A DNA stretch of 64,000 nucleotides. It comes from Nocardioides cavernae. Its GTDB lineage: Bacteria; Actinomycetota; Actinomycetes; Propionibacteriales; Nocardioidaceae. The stretch covers positions 2,232,001 to 2,296,000 of the forward strand of contig NZ_JAFBCA010000001.1 in the NCBI RefSeq assembly GCF_016907475.1, written 5' to 3'. Positions 35,483 to 44,537 of the stretch are shown here, one piece after another (position 1 is the stretch's first letter; each line of letters begins with the position of its first letter). The notes below the pieces were generated by a model. The model saw only the letters and a list, made by a program, of their open reading frames with translations, was not told the origin of the DNA and made no database searches. The position numbers and the translations under genes are program-made.

Positions 35483-36082
35483 GTGAGCAGCCTGGACCCG
35501 AAGGCGCCGCTTGTGCTTGATACGCGCGAGCTCGGCCGCCGTCCGGGGTCCCAGCGTGAGCTCGAGCTCTCCGTTCCGGCGCCAGCAGAACTTGGCATCG
35601 AAGTCCTCTCTGTCCCCGAAGGATCGCCGGTCGAGCTCGACCTGCGGCTGGAGGCGGTCATGGAGGGCGTGCTGCTCACGGGCACGGCCACGGCCGCGCT
35701 CGAGGGGGAGTGCGTACGCTGCCTGCAGCAGATCGAGGACGAGATCCACGTGACGCTGCAGGAGCTCTACGTCTACCCCGACCAGCACGACAAGGCCGCG
35801 GAGCACGACGACCGCGACCTCGACGACGAGACCAGCCGGCTCGAGGACGACCTGATCGACCTCGAGCCCCTGCTGCGGGACGCGGTGGTGCTCGCACTAC
35901 CGTTCCAGCCGCTGTGCATGGACGATTGCCCGGGATTGTGCACCGAGTGCGGTGCGCGACTCGCGGACGACCCGGACCACGCGCACGACGCGGCGATCGA
36001 CCCGCGCTGGGCAGGGCTCCAGCAGCTCAGGCCGGACACGGCAGCAGACCCAGCACCGAACCAGCAGGACACCCAGGACTGA
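35483..36082 (+). CDS. DUF177 (YceD-like) protein
   Basis: 199 aa from the GTG at 35483, which has GGGAG 6 bases upstream and gives the family-typical N-terminus [19 protein letters not shown]; the ATG at 35468 is also in frame but lacks a site. Four cysteines lie in CVRCLQ and CPGLCTEC, consistent with metal binding. DUF177 proteins are encoded before rpmF almost everywhere and are thought to act in 23S rRNA maturation. Confidence 0.9.
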   Translation: MSSLDPKAPLVLDTRELGRRPGSQRELELSVPAPAELGIEVLSVPEGSPVELDLRLEAVMEGVLLTGTATAALEGECVRCLQQIEDEIHVTLQELYVYPDQHDKAAEHDDRDLDDETSRLEDDLIDLEPLLRDAVVLALPFQPLCMDDCPGLCTECGARLADDPDHAHDAAIDPRWAGLQQLRPDTAADPAPNQQDTQD

Positions 36083-36142
36083 CCTCCACCGGGAATCCCC
36101 GGCGGAGAAGCAAGCAAGCCACACGTTAAGTAGGAGACCACC

Positions 36143-36328
36143 ATGGCTGTTCCGAAGCGGAAGATGTCGCGCAGCAACACGCGTCACCGCCGTTCGCAGT
36201 GGAAGGCCGTCGCGCCGACCCTCGCGACGTGCGCCAACCCCGCCTGCGGCGCCAAGCACCTCCCGCACCGCGCGTGCGGCCAGTGCGGCCAGTACGGCGC
36301 CAAGGCCGACCGTCGCCAAGTTCTCTGA
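36143..36328 (+). CDS. rpmF: 50S ribosomal protein L32
   Basis: 61 aa, starting [20 protein letters not shown]. Zinc-ribbon cysteines are CANPAC and CGQC. The gene ends in the actinobacterial ...RRQVL. The last sense codon and stop read CTC TGA, and the rnc frame is +1 relative to it, with no normal rnc start codon nearby. Confidence 0.97.
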   Translation: MAVPKRKMSRSNTRHRRSQWKAVAPTLATCANPACGAKHLPHRACGQCGQYGAKADRRQVL

Positions 36329-36335
36329 TCGTCCT

Positions 36336-37094
36336 CTGACCACCGACGAGCTCCGCGCAGCGCTCGGTGATCCGGTCCTGGATCCCGAGCTGCTGCAGCG
36401 TGCCCTGACCCACCGCTCGTTCGCCTACGAGAACGGGCAGCTCCCGACCAACGAGCGCCTGGAGTTCCTGGGGGACTCCGTGCTCGGGGTCGTGGTCACC
36501 GAGACGCTCTACCGCGTCCACCCGGACTTCAGCGAGGGCCGCTTGGCCAAGCTGCGGGCCGCGGTGGTCAACGCGCGCGCCCTCGCCGACGTCGCGCGGC
36601 AGATCGGTCTCGGCCAGCACATCAAGCTCGGTCGCGGCGAGGAGACCACCGGCGGTCGCGACAAGGCCTCGATCCTGTCCGACACCGTCGAGGCGGTCAT
36701 CGGGGCGATCCACCTCAGCGGTGGCATCGACGAGGCCGCCAAGGTCGTCCACCTCCTCTTCGACCCGGTGATGGAGGCCGCGGCGTCCATGGGCGCCGGC
36801 CTCGACTGGAAGACCTCGCTCCAGGAGCTCTCGGCCGACCTCGGGCTGGGCGTCCCCGAGTACCTCATCGAGGACGACGGCCCCGACCACATGAAGACCT
36901 TCGTCGCGCGCGTGCGCGTCGGCCAGCAGGTCCTCGGCAACGGCACCGGCCGCTCCAAGAAGGAGGCCGAGCAGGGCGCCGCCGAGACCGCCTACCGCGA
37001 GATCAAGGCTGCCCACGCCAACGGCCAGCCCGTGCCGGAGGCCGTTCCTGCGCCTGTCGTGGCACCGGCCGCGGCCACCGGCCCCGACGCCTGA
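36336..37094 (+). CDS. rnc: Ribonuclease III (start codon unresolved)
   Basis: About 252 aa from the CTG at 36336. The signature [13 protein letters not shown], the second acidic site [11 protein letters not shown] and a C-terminal double-stranded RNA-binding domain ([32 protein letters not shown]) are complete. It processes rRNA and structured mRNAs. There is no ATG, GTG or TTG in frame between base 35952 (far upstream, inside the DUF177 gene) and GTG 36480, which lies after the catalytic motif. Translation must use a rare start (CTG 36336 or another codon near it), or a +1 shift from rpmF at CTC TGA T, or the sequence has an error. Confidence 0.85.
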   Translation: MTTDELRAALGDPVLDPELLQRALTHRSFAYENGQLPTNERLEFLGDSVLGVVVTETLYRVHPDFSEGRLAKLRAAVVNARALADVARQIGLGQHIKLGRGEETTGGRDKASILSDTVEAVIGAIHLSGGIDEAAKVVHLLFDPVMEAAASMGAGLDWKTSLQELSADLGLGVPEYLIEDDGPDHMKTFVARVRVGQQVLGNGTGRSKKEAEQGAAETAYREIKAAHANGQPVPEAVPAPVVAPAAATGPDA

Positions 37095-37097
37095 GAC

Positions 37098-38003
37098 GTG
37101 CCCGAGCTCCCCGAGGTCGAGGTCGTCCGCGCCGGGCTCGAGCGCCACGTCGTCGGCGCGAGCATCGAGGCCGTCGAGGTGCTCCACCCGCGGCCCGTGC
37201 GCCGCGACCACCGCGGGCCGACCGGGTTCGCCGCCGCCCTGGTGGGCCAGCGCATCGAGGCGGTCCGCCGCCGCGGCAAGTACTTCTGGCTCGCCCTCGC
37301 CAACGGTGACGCCCTGCTGGGCCACCTCGGCATGAGCGGGCAGATGCTCCTCCACGAGCCGGGTGCGCTCGACGAGCGCCACCTGCGGGTCCGGTTCACG
37401 CTCGCCGCCCCCGCGCCGCTGGTCGAGGAGGGCACCCCGGCGCCCGTCACCAGGCCCCTCGAGATGCGCTTCGTCGACCAGCGCATGTTCGGCGGCCTCG
37501 TGGTCTCGGCAGGCGGCGCGGAGCTGCCGGCCGAGATCGTGCACATCGCCCGCGACCCGATCGACCCGGAGTTCGACGACGACGAGTTCGTGCGCCGCGC
37601 GCGGCGTCGTACGTCCGCTGTCAAGCGGCTGCTGCTCGACCAGGGCCTCATCTCGGGCGTGGGCAACATCTATGCCGACGAGGCGCTCTGGCGCGCCCGG
37701 CTGAACGGAGAGCGGCCGGGGGACCGGCTCACCGGTCCGGTGCTGCGCGAGCTGCTCGGCCACGTCCGCGACGTGATGGGCCAGGCGCTGGCCCAGGGCG
37801 GCACGTCCTTCGACGCCCTCTACGTCAACGTCAACGGCGAGTCCGGCTACTTCGACCGCTCCCTCGACGCCTACGGCCAGGAGGGGGAGCCGTGCGGACG
37901 CTGCGGCACCGCCATCCGCCGCGTCGCCTTCATGAACCGCTCGTCGTTCTTCTGCCCGACCTGCCAGCGGCCGCCGCGAGCGCGGCGCGCCGGTAGGCGT
38001 TGA
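37098..38003 (+). CDS. mutM: Formamidopyrimidine-DNA glycosylase
   Basis: 301 aa. The N-terminal catalytic [13 protein letters not shown] (Pro as nucleophile after Met removal), the beta-clamp Lys in RRRGKYFWL, the helix-two-turn-helix, and the zinc finger [20 protein letters not shown] ending in CPTC. It removes 8-oxoguanine and formamidopyrimidines. The GTG start is 3 bases after the rnc stop, as in the conserved rnc-fpg pair. Confidence 0.96.
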   Translation: MPELPEVEVVRAGLERHVVGASIEAVEVLHPRPVRRDHRGPTGFAAALVGQRIEAVRRRGKYFWLALANGDALLGHLGMSGQMLLHEPGALDERHLRVRFTLAAPAPLVEEGTPAPVTRPLEMRFVDQRMFGGLVVSAGGAELPAEIVHIARDPIDPEFDDDEFVRRARRRTSAVKRLLLDQGLISGVGNIYADEALWRARLNGERPGDRLTGPVLRELLGHVRDVMGQALAQGGTSFDALYVNVNGESGYFDRSLDAYGQEGEPCGRCGTAIRRVAFMNRSSFFCPTCQRPPRARRAGRR

Positions 38004-38077
38004 CCGCCCGCCACCTCGGTGGGACTCTTGGAGACGGCCGCTACGCGGTCCAGTACCCCCTTCTGGAAAGGCACCCC

Positions 38078-38269
38078 ATGGCGAAGGCGCTGATGGGTCA
38101 TGTGAACAACGACGTACGGACCGCCTCGGTCCTCGCAGTCGAGAACAGCCGGCTCCGCCGCCGGGTCGGGGACCTCGAGTCACTCGTCCTCCGGCTGCAG
38201 GCCGAGAACGACCGCCTGGCTGCGGCTGCTCGTGACGAGCTGAAGGTGGAGGACCTCCAGCCCGCCTGA
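38078..38269 (+). CDS. Small coiled-coil protein
   Basis: 63 aa from the ATG at 38078 (GGAAAGG upstream). The sequence is MAKALMGHVNNDVRTASVLA followed by one amphipathic helix with leucine/valine heptads (LRRRVGDLESLVLRLQAEND). Similar short coiled-coil peptides with an MAKAL start occur in actinobacteria (from memory), with no known function. The longer frame from 38000 is rejected because it runs through the intergenic gap. Confidence 0.75.
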   Translation: MAKALMGHVNNDVRTASVLAVENSRLRRRVGDLESLVLRLQAENDRLAAAARDELKVEDLQPA

Positions 38270-38337
38270 CGCGACCCGCGTCACGTCACGGAAAACCTGC
38301 TGCACCCCGCCGACCCCCGGCGTAGGGTCTCGCGCTT

Positions 38338-39582
38338 GTGACCCGCTTCGTCGAGACCGTCCTGCCGGCCCGTCTCGGCCGACGCTTCCGGTGGCTGCTC
38401 GCCTCGTCGTGGACGACCAACATCGGCGACGGGGTCGCGATGGCGGCCGGGCCGCTGCTCGTCGCCTCGCAGACCGACGACGCGCGCCTGGTCGCGATGG
38501 CCGGGCTGCTGCGTGGACTGCCGTGGCTGCTGATCGGGCTGCACGCGGGCGCCATGGCCGACCGCCTCGACCGGCGTACGGTCGTGGTGACCGCGAACCT
38601 CGTGCGCACCGTCGTCCTCGCGCTGCTCTGCGCCTCGATCGCCACCGGTCACGTGTCCATCACGGTCGTGCTGGTCTCGGTCTTCGCGCTGGGCGTGGCC
38701 GAGGTGTTCGCCGACTCGACCTCGAGCACGCTCACCCCGATGTTCGTCGACAAGGCCGACCTCGGCATCGCCAACTCCCGGATGCAGGCCGGTCTCCTGA
38801 CGGCCAACCAGCTCGTCGGACCGCCGGTCGGGGCGTTCCTGTTCGCAGCCGGGATGGTGTGGCCGTTCGCGAGCCAGCTCGTGTGCGTCCTGCTCGGCGT
38901 GGTCCTGGTGTCGCGCATCGGCTCGACCCGCGACCAGGTGCGCGCCTCGGTGGACACCCACGTGCGCCAGGACATCGTCGAGGGCATCCGGTGGCTCTGG
39001 GGCCACGCGGCGATCCGCACCCTGGCCATCGTGATCCTGACCTTCAACATCACCTGGGGCGCCGCGTGGTCGATCCTCGTGCTCTGGTCCCTCGACCGGG
39101 TGCACATGGGGGAGGTGGGCTTCGGCCTGCTGACCACCGCCTCGGCGCTCGGCGGGATGGTCGGCACGTTCCTCTACGGTCGGCTGGAGCGCCGCTTCGA
39201 CCTCGCGACCCTGATGAAGACCTGCCTCCTCCTGGAGGTCCTCATGCACCTGGCGCTGGCGCTCACCACCGTGCCGTGGGTCGCCCTGTTGATCATGTTC
39301 GGCTTCGGCGCCTACGCGTTCGTGTGGTTCAACGTCTCGCAGGTCGTGCGCCAGCGGGCCGTGCCGATGGAGTTCCAGGGCCGGGTGGGCTCGGTCTACC
39401 TGATCTTCGTCTTCGGTGGGATGGTCATCGGGCAGGGCATCGGCGGCGTGATCGCCCAGCACTGGGGGCTGGCCGCGCCGTTCTGGTTCGCCTTCGTCGG
39501 CTCCGGCCTCACCCTCGCGCTCGTGTGGTCGCGGTTGCCGAGCATCGCGCACGCCGACGAGCCCGCGGCCGCGACCGCCTGA
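38338..39582 (+). CDS. MFS transporter (EntS-like/MFS_3 type)
   Basis: 414 aa with about 12 membrane helices. Typical MFS_3 features are SSWTTNIGDGVAMAAGPLL in helix 1, the loop 2-3 motif GAMADRLDRRTVVV (D-R-x-x-R/K) and the second-half repeat TTASALGGMVGTFLYGRLERR. Probably a proton-driven drug or metabolite exporter; substrate unknown. GTG start 9 bases after a TAGGGT box. It lies between mutM and smc, which are close in M. tuberculosis, so it belongs to an accessory block. Confidence 0.85.
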   Translation: MTRFVETVLPARLGRRFRWLLASSWTTNIGDGVAMAAGPLLVASQTDDARLVAMAGLLRGLPWLLIGLHAGAMADRLDRRTVVVTANLVRTVVLALLCASIATGHVSITVVLVSVFALGVAEVFADSTSSTLTPMFVDKADLGIANSRMQAGLLTANQLVGPPVGAFLFAAGMVWPFASQLVCVLLGVVLVSRIGSTRDQVRASVDTHVRQDIVEGIRWLWGHAAIRTLAIVILTFNITWGAAWSILVLWSLDRVHMGEVGFGLLTTASALGGMVGTFLYGRLERRFDLATLMKTCLLLEVLMHLALALTTVPWVALLIMFGFGAYAFVWFNVSQVVRQRAVPMEFQGRVGSVYLIFVFGGMVIGQGIGGVIAQHWGLAAPFWFAFVGSGLTLALVWSRLPSIAHADEPAAATA

Positions 39583-39609
39583 CCGGGCTACGACGGCTCC
39601 GGACCGACG

Positions 39610-40680
39610 TCAGGGACGCAGCCGGCGTCCCAACCGAGCCACCAGGCCGGTGCCGTCCCGTGGGGCGGGGTCCGTCGCCTCGGCACGCGCCCGGTCGCGC
39701 TCGCGGCGCGCCCGGTCGCGGGCCGACCGCACCTTCGCGAGACGTTCGCGTGTCTCCGTGAGCTGTTGCTCGAGGTCGGCGACGACGTGGGCCGGCACCA
39801 GGTCCGCGTCGCCGGGCCGCGGTGACGGCGACTCGTCCGGGAGCTCGGCCCGGAGCCGGGCGAGGGCGGCTCGCGCCTCCTCGGTGGCCACCGCCGGGTC
39901 GCGCCGGCGGTCGAGCCGTCGCAGGGTCGCGTAGAACTCCTGGTCGCCCACCCGCGTCGCGGTGATCCGCTCGACGGCGAAGTCGACGTGGCCGAGGGCG
40001 AGCAGGTCGTCCAGCAGGCCGGCGAAGACCTGCGGCGTCAGGGGCCAGACGTGGCAGTCGACGTAGTCACCGGCCTGCTGCCGGGCGACGTGCCGGCGTA
40101 CGTCGTCGAGCGGGTGCGACCCCTGCGTCGGCGGCTCCTCGCCGGCCCACGCCTGCTCGGCGGAGTGGTCGACGGCCCGCATGAAGTGGTCGAGCACCGC
40201 GCGCACCGACGGCGTGCGGTCGCCGTCGAGGTGCGCCTGGACCACCTGGCCGACGGTCGCCGGGGTGCGGTGCACGTCGAAGCAGTAGCGGCGGTCCGGG
40301 ACGGCCAGCAGCAGGGCGCCGTCCCAGGTGAGCACCTGGGCGACGTCGCGCAGCCAGCCGACCATGTCGGGCACGTGCTCGATGACGTGGCTGGCCACCA
40401 CGTGCTGGTAGGGCGCGTCGGCCGCGACCGCCTCGGCGAGCGTCGACACGGTGCCGTCGGGGCGGGTGAGCCAGAAGTGCTGCTCGGGGATCGCGTCGGG
40501 ATCGACGGCCGGGTTGCCCTCGTAGTGGGCGACCAGCCCAGTCCGGTCGACGACGTCGACGTAGCGGACGTCGGCCACCTCGGCGCTGACGACGGGGTTG
40601 GCCAGGGGACCGATCTCGAGGCAACGCCCCTGACGGAGGTCGACGTCCCCCACGATCCGGGCACGGCGTGCGGCTCTCAT
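39610..40680 (-). CDS. SAM-dependent methyltransferase with C-terminal coiled coil
   Basis: 356 aa. The methyltransferase part spans about 20-190: CLEIGPLANPVV (motif I), VASHVIEHVPDMVGWLRDVA and GALLLAVPDRRYCFD. An uncharacterised middle region follows, then from about 300 a charged coiled coil (LEQQLTETRERLAKVRSARD) and a basic tail, RLGRRLRP. Proteins of this build often act on cell-surface glycans, but the substrate here is unknown. The ATG at 40680 starts the MRAARRARIVGDVD frame. Confidence 0.82.
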   Translation of the reverse strand: MRAARRARIVGDVDLRQGRCLEIGPLANPVVSAEVADVRYVDVVDRTGLVAHYEGNPAVDPDAIPEQHFWLTRPDGTVSTLAEAVAADAPYQHVVASHVIEHVPDMVGWLRDVAQVLTWDGALLLAVPDRRYCFDVHRTPATVGQVVQAHLDGDRTPSVRAVLDHFMRAVDHSAEQAWAGEEPPTQGSHPLDDVRRHVARQQAGDYVDCHVWPLTPQVFAGLLDDLLALGHVDFAVERITATRVGDQEFYATLRRLDRRRDPAVATEEARAALARLRAELPDESPSPRPGDADLVPAHVVADLEQQLTETRERLAKVRSARDRARRERDRARAEATDPAPRDGTGLVARLGRRLRP

Positions 40681-40740
40681 GCCTGCCGACCCTAGGTCGT
40701 CACCCGGCCGGTGCCCCGCACCCCGTGCCACGATGGGCGC

Positions 40741-42102
40741 GTGGATGCCCTCGCAGAGCTCGTGGAGTCCCTGCCCGCCGGTGTCGTCGCGACGGACCCC
40801 GCGACCGTCGACACCTACCGCCACGACTGGTCGCGCGACGTCGGCGCCGGCACCCCGGTGGCGGTGGTGCGCGTCGAGGACGCCGAGCATGTGCAGGTCG
40901 CGGTGCGCTGGGCGGCCCGTCACGGCGTACCGGTCGTGCCGCGTGGCGCCGGGTCAGGTCTCTCGGGTGGCGCCAGCGCGGTCGACGGCGGCATCGTGCT
41001 CAGCCTCGAGCGGATGCGGGCGATCGAGATCGACACCAGCTGCCAGGTCGCCGTCGTCGAGCCGGGCGCCTTCAACGCCGAGGTGAAGGCCGCCTCGCGC
41101 GAGCACGGCCTCTGGTACCCGCCGGACCCGTCGTCCTACGAGATCTGCTCGATCGGCGGCAACGTCGCCACCAACGCCGGCGGCCTGTGCTGCGTGAAGT
41201 ACGGCGTCACCACCGACTACGTCCTCGGCCTCGACGTCGTCCTCGCCGACGGCACCCTCATCACCCTCGGCGGCAAGCGGATCAAGGACGTCGCCGGGTT
41301 CTCCCTGCTCAAGCTGTTCGTCGGGTCCGAGGGCACGCTCGGCATCGTCACCAGGGCGATCCTGCGGTTGGTGCCGCTGCCGCTCCCGCCCGCGACGCTG
41401 GTGGCGTCGTTCCCGTCGGTGGTGGCCGCGGCCGAGGCGGTCGTCGCCGTACGACGCTCGCTGCGGCCCTCGATGATGGAGCTGATGGACCGCGCCACCA
41501 TCAACGCCGTCGAGGACTTCAGCCCGCGCGGCCTCGACCGCACGGCCGGCGCGCTGCTGGTTGCCCAGTCCGACGCACCGGGCGATGCCCGGACCGCGGA
41601 GATCGCCACCGTCGAGGCGGCCTGCGTCGCCGCCGGTGCGACCGAGGTCGTGGTCACCGACGACCCGGCCGAGGGGGAGATGTTCGTCGAGGCCCGGCGG
41701 ATGGCCTTCCCGGCCGTCGAGGCACGCGGCAGCCTGCTGCTGGAGGACGTCGGCGCCGCGGTGCCGCTGCTGCCCGACCTCCTCGCCGCGGTCACGGAGA
41801 TCGCCGAGCGCCACGACGTCGAGATCCCCACCGTGGCTCACGCGGGCGACGGCAACACCCACCCGATCATCGTCTACGACGCCGCCGACGCGGACTCCGA
41901 GCGCCGGGCCCGCGCCGCGTTCGACGACATCCTCCAGGCGGCCATCCGCCTCGGCGGGACCATCACCGGCGAGCACGGGGTGGGGCGCACCAAGAAGGCC
42001 GCGCTGCCCGACCAGCTCGGCGAGGACGTGATGGCGCTGTCGCGGCGCATCAAGGACGCCCTCGACCCCGCCGGCATCCTCAACCCGGGTGCTGTCCTAT
42101 GA
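40741..42102 (+). CDS. FAD-linked oxidase, glycolate oxidase/D-lactate dehydrogenase (GlcD) family
   Basis: 453 aa. The PCMH FAD-binding domain shows PVVPRGAGSGLSGGASAVDG and GGNVATNAGGLCCVKYGVT; the C-terminal FAD-oxidase domain shows HAGDGNTHPIIVYD and TGEHGVGRTKK, and the chain ends LNPGAVL. It oxidises a 2-hydroxy acid such as glycolate or D-lactate; no GlcE/GlcF partner is adjacent. The GTG at 40741 lies 6 bases after CACGAT, a possible leaderless start. The next gene is a glyoxylate-type aminotransferase, which hints at glycolate as substrate. Confidence 0.88.
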   Translation: MDALAELVESLPAGVVATDPATVDTYRHDWSRDVGAGTPVAVVRVEDAEHVQVAVRWAARHGVPVVPRGAGSGLSGGASAVDGGIVLSLERMRAIEIDTSCQVAVVEPGAFNAEVKAASREHGLWYPPDPSSYEICSIGGNVATNAGGLCCVKYGVTTDYVLGLDVVLADGTLITLGGKRIKDVAGFSLLKLFVGSEGTLGIVTRAILRLVPLPLPPATLVASFPSVVAAAEAVVAVRRSLRPSMMELMDRATINAVEDFSPRGLDRTAGALLVAQSDAPGDARTAEIATVEAACVAAGATEVVVTDDPAEGEMFVEARRMAFPAVEARGSLLLEDVGAAVPLLPDLLAAVTEIAERHDVEIPTVAHAGDGNTHPIIVYDAADADSERRARAAFDDILQAAIRLGGTITGEHGVGRTKKAALPDQLGEDVMALSRRIKDALDPAGILNPGAVL

Positions 42103-42131
42103 AGCCCATCGGCTGCCCGGGGTCCCCGCGG

Positions 42132-42176
42132 CGTTGTTCGGAGGAGCTGAGCGGGGGAGAAGAACGTCGTGGGGTG
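42132..42176 (+). repeat. 45-bp dispersed purine-rich repeat, copy 1
   Basis: 45 bases starting CGTTGTTCGGAGGAGC and ending GTGGGGTG, 39/45 identical to the reverse complement of 57027-57071. It fills most of the 91-base gap between two co-directional genes and ends 17 bases before the next start codon. Confidence 0.8.
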
Positions 42177-42193
42177 GGTCTACCGTCGGCTCC

Positions 42194-43288
42194 ATGATCC
42201 GCGAGCGCCACCTCTTCGGTCCCGGTCCCTCCAACCCCTACCCGGAGGCCACGCGCGCACTCGCCGAGCCGCTGCTCGGGCACCTCGACCCGGAGTTCCT
42301 CCGGATCATGGATGAGACCTGCGACATGCTGCGCGCCGCCTGGGGCACCGACAACACCCGCACGCTGCCGCTCAGCGCGACCGGATCGGCCGGCATGGAG
42401 GCGGCGTTCGTCAACACCGTGCACCCCGGCGACGTCGTCGTGGTCGCGGTCAACGGGCTCTTCGGCCAGCGCATGACCGACGTCGCAGCCCGGTGCGGCG
42501 CCGAGGTCGTCGCGGTCGAGCACGACTGGGGGCAGCCGGTCGACGTCGACCGCGTGCTCGCCGCGCACCCGTCGCCCGCGATCATCGCCGCGGTCCACGC
42601 AGAGACCTCGACGGGCGTCCGCTCCGACATCGCCGCGCTGGGGGCCGGGAAGGGTGACGCCCTGCTCCTCACCGACGCCGTGACCTCGATCGGCGGCATC
42701 GAGCTGCGCGCCGACGACTGGGGCGTCGACATCGGCTATGCCGGCACCCAGAAGTGCCTCGGCGTCGCCCCCGGACTGGCGCCGTTCACCATCAACGACC
42801 GCGCCTTCGAGCGCCGCGTCGAGACGCCGCGATCGTGGTACCTCGACCTCGGCATGCTCGGGGGCTACGTCGGTGAGGCCGGCGTCAAGGGCGGCCAGCG
42901 GACCTACCACCACACCGCACCCACGGCGATGGTCGCGAGCCTCCACGGCGGACTCACCCGGATCCTCGAGGAGGGGCTCGAGGGCGTGTGGGCGCGCCAC
43001 CAGGAGGCCGGCGACGCGCTGCAGGCGGGGCTCCAGGAGATGGGCCTCGAGCTGTTCGCCGCCGAGGGCAGCCGGCTGCCGGAGCTCACGACGGTCAACG
43101 TGCCCGACGGCGTCGACTCCGCGGCCGTCCGCAAGGAGCTGCTCGACCGCCACGGCATCGAGATCGGCGCGGGTGCGGGGGCGTACGCCGCCAGTGTCTG
43201 GCGCATCGGCCTCATGGGCCGCAACGCCCGCCCCGACGCGGTGCTGCTCGTGCTCGCGGCGCTGAAGGACGTCCTGGGTCGTGGCTGA
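42194..43288 (+). CDS. Class V aminotransferase, alanine/serine--glyoxylate type
   Basis: 364 aa. N-terminal LFGPGPSNPYPEATRA is typical of the AGXT/SGAT family; LSATGSAGMEAAFVN binds the PLP phosphate, HAETSTGV and LTDAVTSIGGIEL are active-site strands, and the PLP Lys is in GYAGTQKCLGVAPG. It probably converts glyoxylate to glycine using alanine or serine. The ATG lies exactly 7 bases after TACCGT, predicting a leaderless message. The upstream gene may make glyoxylate. Confidence 0.9.
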   Translation: MIRERHLFGPGPSNPYPEATRALAEPLLGHLDPEFLRIMDETCDMLRAAWGTDNTRTLPLSATGSAGMEAAFVNTVHPGDVVVVAVNGLFGQRMTDVAARCGAEVVAVEHDWGQPVDVDRVLAAHPSPAIIAAVHAETSTGVRSDIAALGAGKGDALLLTDAVTSIGGIELRADDWGVDIGYAGTQKCLGVAPGLAPFTINDRAFERRVETPRSWYLDLGMLGGYVGEAGVKGGQRTYHHTAPTAMVASLHGGLTRILEEGLEGVWARHQEAGDALQAGLQEMGLELFAAEGSRLPELTTVNVPDGVDSAAVRKELLDRHGIEIGAGAGAYAASVWRIGLMGRNARPDAVLLVLAALKDVLGRG

Positions 43289-43757
43289 CGGCCTGGTGCT
43301 GCGTCCGATGACGCAGCACGAGTACGACACCTACCGCACGCGGTCCGTGCAGGACTACGCCCGCGAGATCGCCGAGGCGCGCGGCCTGGACCCCGCTGAT
43401 GCCCTGGCGACCGCCGAGGGAGAGTTCGCCGAGCTGCTGCCCGACGGGTTGCCCAGCCCCGGCATGCACCTGTGGACGGCGGTGACCGGTGACGGTGAGG
43501 CCGTCGGCCTGGGCTGGCTCGAACTGCGCCGCAAGACCTCCGGGGTGTCGGCCTGGGTCTACGACGTGCACCTCGACGCCGACCGACGGGGGCAGGGTCT
43601 CGGCCGGCAGCTGATGGAGGCCTTGCACGAGCAGGCGCGGGAGCTGGGCGCGACGACGATCGCCCTCAACGTCTTCGGGCACAACACGGCAGCGATCCGG
43701 CTCTACGACTCGCTCGGCTACGCCGTCACGGCGCAGCAGATGCGTCGCGACCTCTGA
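43281..43757 (+). CDS. GNAT-family N-acetyltransferase
   Basis: 158 aa. The acetyl-CoA loop is HLDADRRGQGLGRQLMEAL (R/Q-x-x-G-x-G/A), followed by ALNVFGHNTAAIRLYDSLGY. Substrate unknown. The GTG start lies 8 bases inside the aminotransferase end, so the two genes are coupled. Confidence 0.9.
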   Translation: MADGLVLRPMTQHEYDTYRTRSVQDYAREIAEARGLDPADALATAEGEFAELLPDGLPSPGMHLWTAVTGDGEAVGLGWLELRRKTSGVSAWVYDVHLDADRRGQGLGRQLMEALHEQARELGATTIALNVFGHNTAAIRLYDSLGYAVTAQQMRRDL

Positions 43758-43771
43758 CCGCGCCGACGGGG

Positions 43772-44410
43772 TCAGTCCAGCCGCTCGACCGCCAGCCGAC
43801 CGAGCGCCACGACGCCGCGCTGGGGCGGGCGTACGTCGGTGAAGCTGACGTCGAGGACCGAGACCGTGCGGCCGGTCCGCACGACCAGGACCCGGCGCCA
43901 GTCGGCGAAGTCCGACTGGAACCACCCGATAAGCATCCCGGCGGACTCGTCACCGACCAGCGGCGGGAACCACGCGCGGTTCTTGAGGCGGACGTCGCTG
44001 CCCTCACCGTCGTCGGTGTCGACGTCGCCCACGCAGTGCTTGCTGAAGCCGCGGTAGCGCTGCACGAGGGCGCGGGCCTTGCGCACCGAGTCGAACCGGA
44101 CGAGGGTCTGGTCGATGAGCGCCACCGAGCGGCGCCGGCTGCTGGGCGAGACGCTGCCCTCGATCGCGCTGCTGCCGCGCACCGCGACGCCCTGGTCCTC
44201 GCAGCCCCGCGGCGAGAAGACGGGGGACCGCATCACGGTGCGCAGCGGATCGCGCATGTCGGGGTAGACGACGACGTGGTCCTCGAGCGTGAGGAGGTCC
44301 GCCCGGGTGAGCCGCTCGGGCGGTGCCGGCGCAGCGACGACCGCTGACGGCGCAAGGAGCGCGGCGAGGACGGCCAGGGCCGCGGCGAGGGGGATGAGCG
44401 GGCTCGGCAT
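43772..44410 (-). CDS. Secreted protein of unknown function
   Basis: 212 aa. A Sec signal peptide (LIPLAAALAVLAALLAPSAVVAAPAP) is followed by a compact domain with two cysteines (PRGCEDQG and KHCVGD) that could form a disulfide; the fold resembles sensor-type extracellular domains of actinobacteria, but I cannot name a family. The ATG at 44410 begins the signal peptide; the frame extending to 44794 is rejected because it opposes smc. Convergent with the GNAT gene. Confidence 0.7.
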   Translation of the reverse strand: MPSPLIPLAAALAVLAALLAPSAVVAAPAPPERLTRADLLTLEDHVVVYPDMRDPLRTVMRSPVFSPRGCEDQGVAVRGSSAIEGSVSPSSRRRSVALIDQTLVRFDSVRKARALVQRYRGFSKHCVGDVDTDDGEGSDVRLKNRAWFPPLVGDESAGMLIGWFQSDFADWRRVLVVRTGRTVSVLDVSFTDVRPPQRGVVALGRLAVERLD

Positions 44411-44470
44411 CGCCCCAGCATGGCCCGGTGCCACGCCGCGTGCAACGGCCGCGAGCGGCGGCGGGTGTCG

Positions 44471-44476
44471 TAGGGT
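44471..44476 (+). promoter_or_regulatory. Candidate -10 box of the smc promoter
   Basis: TAGGGT about 60 bases before the smc start, in the gap divergent from the secreted-protein gene; no clear -35 was recognised. Confidence 0.35.
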
Positions 44477-44537
44477 GAGCCGCGCTGAGCTTCCCCAGTT
44501 GTCAGTGGCCGTCTCTCGACCCGGTGAGGAGCCCGCG

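Noticed and set aside
35952..36335. ATG at 35952 as the start of rnc
   Set aside because: It would add 128 residues read out of frame through the DUF177 and L32 genes, with low-complexity Arg/Thr/Ser composition.
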